Below, piece by piece: positions 1 through 7,059 of a stretch of DNA of 7,876 nt. Within the stretch, counting starts at the first letter, position 1, and each line of letters opens with the position of its first letter. Source of the DNA: CAYLZW01 sp964388085 (GTDB lineage: Bacteria; Myxococcota; UBA727; CAYLZW01). The stretch is taken from assembly GCA_964388085.1 (NCBI GenBank), contig CAYLZW010000270.1, positions 1 to 7,876 of the forward strand, written 5' to 3'. The position numbers were made by a program, and so were the translations under genes. The notes under the pieces were generated by a model. The model was not told where the DNA came from. It searched no databases and saw only the letters and a program-made list of their open reading frames with translations.

Positions 1-1062
<1,062 letters not shown>

Positions 1063-1066
1063 CCAC

Positions 1067-2494
1067 GTGACGAGCGCCGCTGAGCTGCGAACGTGGCTCG
1101 CCTCTCCGAAGGGCAAGAACGTGCTCGTCGCCGGCGCCGGGCGGCAGGGCGCGAGCGCCGCTCGGCTGCTCGTCAAGCTCGGCGCCTCCGTGCGCGTCGC
1201 CGATGACGCCCCGCGCGACAAGGTCGAGCTCGCCCTCGCGAGCGCCGGCCTCACGGGCGCGGGCCTCGATGTCCGCGCGGGTGGCTTCTGGCCGGAGCAC
1301 GTGGAGGGCGTGGACCTCGTCGTGCTCTCGGCGGGGCTGCCGCGCCGTCATCCCGGCGTCCAGCGCGCGCTCTCGCTCGGCCTGCCGCTCATCAACGAGG
1401 TGGAGCTCGGCGCCGCGCACCTGCCGGGCGCCGCGCTCGTCGGCATCACCGGCACGAACGGCAAGTCGACGACCACGACGCTGCTCGGCGCCATCGCGAG
1501 CGCCTTCGACCCTTCGTCGTTCGCCGGCGGCAACCTCGGCACCCCGGTGTGTGAGCTGGCCTATGACGAGGCCCGCCCGCGTGTGGCGGTCATCGAGCTG
1601 TCGAGCTACCAGCTCGAGACCATCACGACGCTCGAGCTGAGCGCCGCCGTGGTGACCAACCTCGCGCCCGATCACCTCGACCGCTACGACGACGTGGAGG
1701 GCTACTACGCCGCGAAGGCGCGCATCCTCGCGCTGGTGCGCGCGAGCGGCGCCGCCTGCCTGAACGTTGGCGACGCCACCAGCCGTCGCGTGCTCGCCGG
1801 CGCGCGGCGCGGCAGGGCGTTCGACTTCGACGTCCTTCCGGGCAGCGACGGCGTCGTCGTGGACGGGAACGCGTTGCAGGTGCGCGTCGGCGCGCAGGTC
1901 GACCGGCTGCTGCTCGAGAACCCGCGCCTGGTGGGTCGCCACAACATGCTGAACGCGGCCGCCGCCGTGGCCGCCGCCGCGGTCATCGGCATCCCGGCGG
2001 CGCACTGGCGCGAGGGCCTCGCGGGCTGGCCGGGCATCGAGCACCGCCTGGAGCGCCTCGGCGAGGCCGCCGGGGTCGCTTGGTTCAACGATTCCAAAGC
2101 TACCAACGTAGACGCCGCCGTGACCGCGGTGCGCTCCTTCGCGGGCGGCGTCCACCTCATCGCGGGCGGCAAGGGCAAGGGCTCGCCCTATGAGCCCCTC
2201 GTCGAGGCCGGCCGAGGGCGCTTGGCGGCGGTCTACACCATCGGCGACGACGGTCCGTCGATCGGCGCGGCCTTCGCCGGCGCGGCCCCCGTGGTCGAAG
2301 CCGGCACGCTGCAGCGCGCGGTCGCCCTCATCCGCGAGCGCGCCGCGCCCGGCGAGGTGCTCCTGCTCGCGCCGGCCTGCGCGAGCTTCGATCAGTTCAG
2401 CGACTACAAGGCGCGCGGCGACGCGCTGCGGCGCCTCTTCGCCGAGGCAAAGGCGGAGCGCACCTCATCTGCGGAAGGTGGAGGCAAGCCATGA
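1067..2494 (+). CDS. murD: MurD, UDP-MurNAc-L-Ala:D-Glu ligase
   Basis: MurD is a cytoplasmic ATP-dependent ligase that adds D-glutamate to UDP-MurNAc-L-alanine. Domain 1 (about residues 17-115) binds the UDP moiety and starts with VLVAGAGRQG (19-28). The central ATPase domain has the P-loop GTNGKST (129-135), GGNLG (154-158), the IELSSYQLE strand (176-184), NLAPDHLDRY (198-207) and YYAAKARI, whose Lys217 matches the carbamylated lysine of the family. RHNMLNAAAA (291-300) leads to the C-terminal domain, with HRLE (326-329), NDSKATN (341-347), AGGKGKG (366-372) and LAPACASFDQF (434-444), the D-Glu-binding region. The length of 475 aa compares with about 440 in E. coli; part of the excess is a polar tail after residue 458 that also contains the ftsW ribosome-binding site. 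The start is GTG. The gene follows mraY by 4 bases and overlaps ftsW by ATGA, so translational coupling is likely. The MurD assignment, rather than MurC, E or F, rests on the NDSKATN and ACASFDQF motifs. Confidence 0.98.
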   Translation: MTSAAELRTWLASPKGKNVLVAGAGRQGASAARLLVKLGASVRVADDAPRDKVELALASAGLTGAGLDVRAGGFWPEHVEGVDLVVLSAGLPRRHPGVQRALSLGLPLINEVELGAAHLPGAALVGITGTNGKSTTTTLLGAIASAFDPSSFAGGNLGTPVCELAYDEARPRVAVIELSSYQLETITTLELSAAVVTNLAPDHLDRYDDVEGYYAAKARILALVRASGAACLNVGDATSRRVLAGARRGRAFDFDVLPGSDGVVVDGNALQVRVGAQVDRLLLENPRLVGRHNMLNAAAAVAAAAVIGIPAAHWREGLAGWPGIEHRLERLGEAAGVAWFNDSKATNVDAAVTAVRSFAGGVHLIAGGKGKGSPYEPLVEAGRGRLAAVYTIGDDGPSIGAAFAGAAPVVEAGTLQRAVALIRERAAPGEVLLLAPACASFDQFSDYKARGDALRRLFAEAKAERTSSAEGGGKP

Positions 2495-3651
2495 CGTCGC
2501 GCGTACGCGTCGACCTGCCGCTCGTGCTCGCCGTGCTGACCCTGATGGGCCTCGGCATGGTGATGGTCACATCGAGCTCCTGGGCCTACGCGGCCGACAA
2601 CATGGGCGACTCGCTGTACTACGCGAAGCGCCACGCGGCCTATGCCGTCATCGCCATGCTGGCGCTGCTCGCGGGCACGTTCGTGAACCCGTCGCGCTAC
2701 GCGCGCTGGTCTTATCCGATGCTGCTCGCGTCGTTCGTGCTCCTGCTGGTCGTGCTCATCCCCGGCGTCGGCGCCGCGGCCGGCATCGCACGGCGCTGGA
2801 TCATGATCGGCCCGTTCACGCTGCAGCCCGGCGAGCCGGTGAAGTTCGCGCTGCTCGTCTACCTGGCCATGTCGCTCGCCAAGAAGGGGGAGCGCATGAG
2901 CTCGTTCACCGTCGGGCTTTTGCCGCACGTGCTCGTGCCCGGCATGGTCATCCTGCTGCTCTTGCAGCAGCCGGACTTCGGTACGGCGCTCATGCTTGCC
3001 ACCGTGACCCTGCTGCTGCTCTTCGTGGGCGGCGCGCGCGTCAGCTATCTCCTCGTCGCCGGTCTCGCCGTGCTGCCGCTCGCGCTCTACCTGGTGTCCT
3101 CGAGCGCCTACCGCATGCGGCGCATTCTCGCGTTCCTCGACCCCTGGGCGCATCGCTACGACGAGGGCTACCAGATCATCGAGTCGCTGATGACCTTCGG
3201 ATCGGGCGGCCTGCTCGGCCTCGGGCTCGGGGACGGACGGCAGAAGCTCTTCTTCCTGCCTGCGGCGCACACCGACTTCATCCTCGCGGTGGTCGGCGAG
3301 GAGCTCGGCTTCTGCGGCATCCTCGTCGTCATCTTCGGTTTCGGCGTGATCCTCGTGCGCGGGGTGCGCGCCTCGCTGCGCCACCCAGACGCGTTCCGCA
3401 GCTACCTCGCGCTCGGCATCACCTCGCTGCTCGTGCTGCAGGCGGCCTTCAACATGGCGGTCGTGACCGGCCTCGTCCCGACCAAGGGCTTGACCTTGCC
3501 GTTCATCAGCTCGGGCGGCAGCAGCCTCATCACCAGCGCCTTCCTCGCGGGCGTGCTCATCCGACTGAGCGGCGACGCCTTCGAGCAAGAGAAGCAGCGC
3601 GGCCGCGTCCGTGACGACGAGGCGGCGTACGACGACTGGGAGGCACGCTGA
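2491..3651 (+). CDS. ftsW: FtsW, septal SEDS peptidoglycan glycosyltransferase
   Basis: FtsW is a polytopic inner-membrane SEDS protein that polymerises lipid II at the division septum with its partner class B PBP (FtsI). The 386-aa product has about ten hydrophobic segments, the first at about residues 9-28. Family motifs are ARRWIMIGPFTLQPGEPVK (100-118), QQPDFGTAL (159-167), the large-loop RILAFLDPW (211-219), FLPAAHTDF (255-263) with Asp262 at the place of the catalytic Asp297 of E. coli FtsW, EELG (270-273) and TGLVPTKGLTLPFISSGGSS (326-345). The wording VPTKGLTLP favours FtsW over RodA, as does the position between murD and murG. Two departures from consensus are noted: QPGEP for the usual QP(S/A)E plus a hydrophobic residue, and FISSGGSS for FISYGGSS. 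The C-terminal tail after about residue 362 is charged and rich in acidic residues and is probably cytoplasmic. The start is ATG, with GGAGG (2480-2484) 6 bases upstream. It overlaps murD by 4 bases and murG by 1. Confidence 0.96.
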   Translation: MTSRVRVDLPLVLAVLTLMGLGMVMVTSSSWAYAADNMGDSLYYAKRHAAYAVIAMLALLAGTFVNPSRYARWSYPMLLASFVLLLVVLIPGVGAAAGIARRWIMIGPFTLQPGEPVKFALLVYLAMSLAKKGERMSSFTVGLLPHVLVPGMVILLLLQQPDFGTALMLATVTLLLLFVGGARVSYLLVAGLAVLPLALYLVSSSAYRMRRILAFLDPWAHRYDEGYQIIESLMTFGSGGLLGLGLGDGRQKLFFLPAAHTDFILAVVGEELGFCGILVVIFGFGVILVRGVRASLRHPDAFRSYLALGITSLLVLQAAFNMAVVTGLVPTKGLTLPFISSGGSSLITSAFLAGVLIRLSGDAFEQEKQRGRVRDDEAAYDDWEAR

Positions 3652-4736
3652 TGCGCCTCGTCATCGCAGGGGGCGGCACGGGCGGGCACCTCTTCCCCGG
3701 CATCGCCGTGGCGGAGGCGCTTCAAGAGGTCGATCCCTCGTCCGAGATCCTCTTCGTCGGGACGGCCAAAGGCATCGAGACCCGCGAGGTGCCGAAGGCA
3801 GGCTTCCGGCTCGAGCTCGTCGAGGTGGGCGGGCTCAAGCGCGTGGGCCTCGCCAAGATGGCGAAGACGCTGCTGGCCCTGCCGCGATCGCTGCTCGCGT
3901 CGCGGCGGATCCTGCGGGAGTTTCGCGCGGACGCGGCCATCGGCGTCGGAGGCTACGCGTCGGGGCCGGTGCTGCTGGCGGCCGCCCTCATGCGGCTGCC
4001 GACCGCGATCTGTGAGCAAAACAGCGTGCCCGGCTTCACGAACCGGATGCTTTCACACTTCGTGAAGCGTATCTTCATTACCTTCGAGAACGCACGCGCC
4101 CACTTCCCGTCCGCGAAGGTCGAGCTCGCCGGCAATCCCGTGCGCGCGTCGTTCCGGAGGGCGGCGGCCCATGAGGCGCCCGAGCGCGAGCGCGGCCTCG
4201 TGTTCACCTTCGGCGGTAGCCAGGGCGCGCGCGCGCTGAATGAAGCGCTGCCCGAGGCGCTGCGGCTGCTCGGCGAGCGCGGCCTTCCCGTGCGGGCGCT
4301 GCACCAGGCCGGCAAGGACGACGTGGACAGCGTGCGCGCCGGTTACCAGGAGCGCGGCGTCGAGGCGGACGTCCGCTCCTTCATCGACGACATGGTGCGC
4401 GAGTACCGCCGCGCCGACGTGGTCGTCTGCCGCGCCGGCGCGAGCTCCTGCACCGAGCTGACAGCGCTCGGCGTGCCGGCGATCCTCGTGCCTTTTCCCT
4501 TCGCGGCCGATGACCACCAGACGCTGAACGCGCGCGATCTGATGACGGCGGGCGCCGCCGTGCTCTTGCCGCAGGCGGAGCTCACGCCCGGGCGTCTGGC
4601 CGATGAGCTCGCGGCGCTGCTCGGGGGCGAGGGCCGGCGGGATGAGATCGCCGAGAGGGCGCGTCTGCTCGGCAGGCTCGACGCTGCCGAGCGCGTGGCG
4701 CGGGCGGCCTTGGCTGGATTCGAGGTGGTGTCGTGA
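3651..4736 (+). CDS. murG: MurG, lipid II-forming GlcNAc transferase
   Basis: MurG is a GT-B (GT28 family) glycosyltransferase on the inner face of the membrane. It adds GlcNAc from UDP-GlcNAc to lipid I, giving lipid II, the substrate of FtsW. The N-terminal acceptor domain has GGGTGGH (7-13; His13 matches the catalytic His19 of E. coli), the glycine motif GVGGYASGP (98-106) and EQNSVPG (122-128). The C-terminal UDP-GlcNAc domain starts near residue 183 with FTFGGSQGAR (185-194), then has FIDDM (244-248), RAGASSCTEL (261-270; Glu269 as in the E. coli ribose-binding Glu) and DDHQTLNA (287-294). The length of 361 aa is close to the E. coli protein (355). The ATG start shares its A with the ftsW stop (TGATG), and GGGAGG (3638-3643) lies 7 bases upstream. 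A perfect 10-bp inverted repeat lies inside the gene at 4033-4068. It overlaps murC by GTGA. Identification is secure. Confidence 0.98.
   Translation: MRLVIAGGGTGGHLFPGIAVAEALQEVDPSSEILFVGTAKGIETREVPKAGFRLELVEVGGLKRVGLAKMAKTLLALPRSLLASRRILREFRADAAIGVGGYASGPVLLAAALMRLPTAICEQNSVPGFTNRMLSHFVKRIFITFENARAHFPSAKVELAGNPVRASFRRAAAHEAPERERGLVFTFGGSQGARALNEALPEALRLLGERGLPVRALHQAGKDDVDSVRAGYQERGVEADVRSFIDDMVREYRRADVVVCRAGASSCTELTALGVPAILVPFPFAADDHQTLNARDLMTAGAAVLLPQAELTPGRLADELAALLGGEGRRDEIAERARLLGRLDAAERVARAALAGFEVVS
4033..4068. repeat. Perfect 10-bp inverted repeat inside murG
   Basis: GCTTCACGAA (4033-4042) is the exact reverse complement of TTCGTGAAGC (4059-4068), with a 16-base spacer. In RNA it could form a 10-bp stem. 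It lies in codons for GFTNRMLSHFVKR, just after the EQN motif of MurG, in a stretch that is less G+C-rich than its surroundings (31 of 60 bases G or C at 4021-4080). No T-run follows, so it does not look like an intrinsic terminator. A chance product of the coding sequence is possible. Confidence 0.5.
4722..4725 (+). promoter_or_regulatory. Shine-Dalgarno element of murC
   Basis: GAGG inside the last codons of murG, 7 bases before the GTG at 4733. It favours this GTG over the in-frame ATG at 4745, which has no purine-rich element at a useful distance. Confidence 0.65.
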
Positions 4737-6136
4737 CGTCGGCGATGTTCCGCGGCCGTGTGCGCCGCATCCACTTCATCGGCATCGGCGGCATCGGCAT
4801 GAGCGGCATCGCCGAGGTGCTCCTCGACCTCGGCTTCGAGGTGCACGGCTCCGACCTGAAGGAGAGCGACACCGTCACCCGCCTGCGAAGGCGCGGCGCC
4901 GTCATCCACGTGGGCCACGCGGAGGCGAACGTCGAGGGCGCCGATGTCGTCGTCACCTCCTCCGCCGTCACGCGCGAGAACCCCGAGGTGCGCGCAGCGC
5001 GCCAGGGCGGTGTGCCCGTCATCCCCCGCGCGGAGATGCTCGCGGAGCTCATGCGCCTCAAGCACGGCGTCGCGATCGCGGGCTCGCACGGCAAGACCAC
5101 GACGACCAGCCTGGTGGCCTCGCTGCTGAACCACGCGGGCATCGATCCCACCGTGGTCATCGGCGGCAAGGTCAACCAGCTCGGCACCAACGCCCGCCTC
5201 GGCACGGGCGACTACATGGTCGCGGAGGCGGATGAGTCGGACGGGAGCTTCCTGCGTTTGGCCCCGACGATCGCGGTAGTGACGAACCTGGATCTCGAGC
5301 ACGTGGACTACTGGACCGGCGGCCTCGCGCAGATCCAGCAGGCGTTCGCCGACTTCCTGAACCGGCTGCCCTTCTACGGGCTCGGCGTCGTCTGCATCGA
5401 CGACGGGAACGTGCAGGGCATCTTGCCGCGCGTGGACCGGCGCGTGGTCACCTACGGCAAGAGCCGGCAGGCCGACTACCGCGTCAGCGGCGTCGTCGCG
5501 GAGGGCCTCGGCAGCCGCTTCCGCGTCATCGTGCGCGGCGAGGAGCGCGGTGAGGTCGTGCTCCGGCTGACGGGGGAGCACAACGTGCTGAACTCCCTGG
5601 CCGCGATCGCGGTGGCGGAGGAGATCGGCGTCCCCTTCGCCAAGCTGCAGGAGGCGCTGTTCGCCTTCGAAGGTGTGCAGCGCCGCTTCACGCTCAGGGG
5701 CGAGCGCGCGGGCGTCACCGTCGTCGATGACTACGGACACCACCCGACCGAGATCCGCGCCACCCTCGCCGGCGCACGGCGGGCGTACCCCGGCCGCCGC
5801 ATCGTCGTGCTGTTTCAGCCGCACCGCTACACGCGCACGGCGGGCCTCAAAGACGACTTCGGCATGGCGTTCAACGACGCCGACGTCGTCCGCGTCACCG
5901 ACGTGTACGCAGCGGGCGAGGCGCCCATCGAGGGCGCGGACGCCGAGGGGCTCTGCGCGTCGCTGCAGCTTCATGGTCATCACGACGCGCGCGCGCTCGG
6001 CGACCTCGACAGCGCGATCGCGGCCCTCTGGCAGGAGGCGCGCGCGGGCGACGTCATCATCACGCTCGGGGCGGGAGACATCACCCGCGCGGGGCCGGCC
6101 TTGCTCGCGAAGCTCGACGCGGGAGCACCACCGTGA
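4733..6136 (+). CDS. murC: MurC, UDP-MurNAc:L-Ala ligase
   Basis: MurC is a cytoplasmic ATP-dependent ligase that adds L-alanine, the first residue of the stem peptide, to UDP-MurNAc. The N-terminal UDP-binding domain opens with HFIGIGGIGMSG (14-25), the MurC signature. The ATPase domain has the P-loop GSHGKTTTT (117-125), EADESDGSF (165-173) and TNLDLEHVDYW (184-194). GEHNVLN (281-287) and QRRF (316-319) lead into the C-terminal domain, with DDYGHHPTE (332-340), FQPHRYTRT (361-369) and TLGAGDI (454-460). The length of 467 aa is slightly below E. coli MurC (491). DDYGHHP and the HFIGIGG opening separate it from MurD and from Mpl, which is usually not found in this cluster position. The start is GTG, overlapping the murG stop (GTGA); an ATG at 4745 would remove only four residues, but the ribosome-binding site favours the GTG. 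It overlaps murB in the same way. All active-site motifs are present. Confidence 0.98.
   Translation: MTSAMFRGRVRRIHFIGIGGIGMSGIAEVLLDLGFEVHGSDLKESDTVTRLRRRGAVIHVGHAEANVEGADVVVTSSAVTRENPEVRAARQGGVPVIPRAEMLAELMRLKHGVAIAGSHGKTTTTSLVASLLNHAGIDPTVVIGGKVNQLGTNARLGTGDYMVAEADESDGSFLRLAPTIAVVTNLDLEHVDYWTGGLAQIQQAFADFLNRLPFYGLGVVCIDDGNVQGILPRVDRRVVTYGKSRQADYRVSGVVAEGLGSRFRVIVRGEERGEVVLRLTGEHNVLNSLAAIAVAEEIGVPFAKLQEALFAFEGVQRRFTLRGERAGVTVVDDYGHHPTEIRATLAGARRAYPGRRIVVLFQPHRYTRTAGLKDDFGMAFNDADVVRVTDVYAAGEAPIEGADAEGLCASLQLHGHHDARALGDLDSAIAALWQEARAGDVIITLGAGDITRAGPALLAKLDAGAPP
6121..6125 (+). promoter_or_regulatory. Shine-Dalgarno element of murB
   Basis: GGGAG in the last codons of murC, 7 bases before the GTG at 6133. 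The next in-frame ATG is residue 26 of the product, just before the conserved TTFGIGG motif, and would cut into the FAD-binding domain, so the GTG is the better start. Confidence 0.6.
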
Positions 6137-7059
6137 GCCAAGGGCGGGGGGCCATCGACGAGCTGGTCGCGGAGCTGGCGGACGTGCCCGTCGAGCTCTC
6201 TGCCCCCATGAGCAAACGCACGACCTTCGGCATCGGCGGACCGGCGGACGCCTTGGTGAGCCCGCGCGATCGCGATGAGCTCATCCGCGCGCTGGCGGCC
6301 GCCAAGCGGCGCGCGCTGCCGACCTTCGTGCTCGGCGGCGGCAGCAACCTGCTCGTGGGAGACGGCGGTATCCGCGGCGTGGTCATCGTGCTCGCCGGGG
6401 AGCTCACGCGCATCGAGGTGCGCGAAGGGGGCGCGGTGATCGCGGTCGGCGCCGGTGCGACGTTTCCGCGATTGACGCGATCAGCGCTGAACCTCGGCTG
6501 GCGGCCCGCCATCGGCTGGATGGGCACGCCCGGGCAGGTGGGCGGCGCGCTGAAGATGAACGCGGGCACGCGCGACGGCGAGATCGGTGACGTGGTGGTG
6601 AGCGTCGAGGGGGCGACGGCGGACGGCCCGATCACCTTCGCGCGCGCGGCCTGTGGCTTCTCCTACCGAAAAAGTCAATTTCCCGACCAGGTCGTATTGA
6701 CGGGTGCACTTCTTCAATGCGATCATCATCGAACCGATCGAATCGTGGAGCTGGACCGGATGGCCAAAGAGCTGCTGCAGAAGAGGCACCGGTCCCAGCC
6801 GAAGCTGCGCTCGGCCGGCTCCCTCTTCAAAAACCCCGCGGGCGACTTCGCCGGGCGGCTCATCGAGGCGGCGGGGCTCAAGGGGCTGCGCGAGGGCAGC
6901 GCGCAGATCTCCGAGGTGCACGCGAACTTCGTCGTGAACCTCGGCGGCGCCAGCGCGCGGGACGTCATGGCGCTCGCCGAGCGGGCGCGGCGTGAGGTGA
7001 AGGAGCGCTTCGGCACGGACCTCGAGTGGGAGGTTCGGCGCGTCGGGGAGTTCACGTGA
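6133..7059 (+). CDS. murB: MurB, UDP-N-acetylenolpyruvoylglucosamine reductase (type II-like)
   Basis: MurB is a cytoplasmic flavoenzyme that uses NADPH to reduce UDP-GlcNAc-enolpyruvate to UDP-MurNAc, the substrate of MurC encoded just upstream. The FAD-binding part has TTFGIGG (30-36), GGGSNLL (68-74) and GTPGQVGGALKMNAGT (131-146). The substrate domain has FSYRKSQF (176-183), where the Tyr-Arg pair is of the type II kind, SAGSLFKNP (227-235) with Ser230 at the place of the catalytic Ser229 of E. coli, and ISEVHANF (259-266). The C-terminal LEWEVRRVG (297-305) holds the expected proton-relay glutamate. At 308 aa it is shorter than the type I enzyme of E. coli (about 342) and resembles the compact form of Gram-positives and many other lineages. 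Codons 179-203 are unusual, with 17 of 25 ending in A or T, unlike the rest of the gene, though the protein reads normally through them. The start is GTG in a GTGA overlap with murC, and the end overlaps ftsQ. Confidence 0.97.
   Translation: MSQGRGAIDELVAELADVPVELSAPMSKRTTFGIGGPADALVSPRDRDELIRALAAAKRRALPTFVLGGGSNLLVGDGGIRGVVIVLAGELTRIEVREGGAVIAVGAGATFPRLTRSALNLGWRPAIGWMGTPGQVGGALKMNAGTRDGEIGDVVVSVEGATADGPITFARAACGFSYRKSQFPDQVVLTGALLQCDHHRTDRIVELDRMAKELLQKRHRSQPKLRSAGSLFKNPAGDFAGRLIEAAGLKGLREGSAQISEVHANFVVNLGGASARDVMALAERARREVKERFGTDLEWEVRRVGEFT
6661..6750. other. A/T-rich, codon-atypical island inside murB
   Basis: 44 of 90 bases are G or C (49%), against 46 of 60 (77%) in the 60 bases just before. 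The drop comes from third codon positions: runs such as CGA AAA AGT CAA TTT and GAT CAT CAT CGA replace the G/C-ending codons used elsewhere. The reading frame and the MurB sequence are unbroken across it. It contains a TTGACG hexamer (6697-6702) and two ATCGAA copies 9 bases apart (6728-6733 and 6737-6742). Its role, if any, is not known. Confidence 0.6.
7045..7050 (+). promoter_or_regulatory. Shine-Dalgarno element of ftsQ
   Basis: GGGGAG near the end of murB, 5 bases before the GTG at 7056. It supports this GTG, which overlaps the murB stop (GTGA), over the in-frame ATG at 7068, which has only a C-rich stretch upstream. Confidence 0.65.

Noticed and set aside
1957..1979. Direct repeat GGCCGCCGCCG with a 12-base period in murD
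   Set aside because: It encodes the alanine-rich helix after RHNMLN that is common to Mur ligases; G/C-ending Ala codons explain the repeat.
2404..3588. A 394-codon open frame on the minus strand opposite ftsW
   Set aside because: The product is a Glu/Arg/His/Gln-rich string produced by reading membrane-protein codons backwards; no domain can be seen.
2190..3614. A 474-codon open frame on the + strand in another phase over murD and ftsW
   Set aside because: It is Arg/Ala/Pro-rich, crosses a gene boundary and has no motif; it is a shifted-frame shadow of two real genes.
4343..5983. A 546-codon open frame on the minus strand across murG and murC
   Set aside because: The translation is rich in Arg, Ala, His and Asp with no recognisable domain, and it lies opposite two fully supported genes. 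Long antisense frames are expected when codons prefer G/C in the third position.
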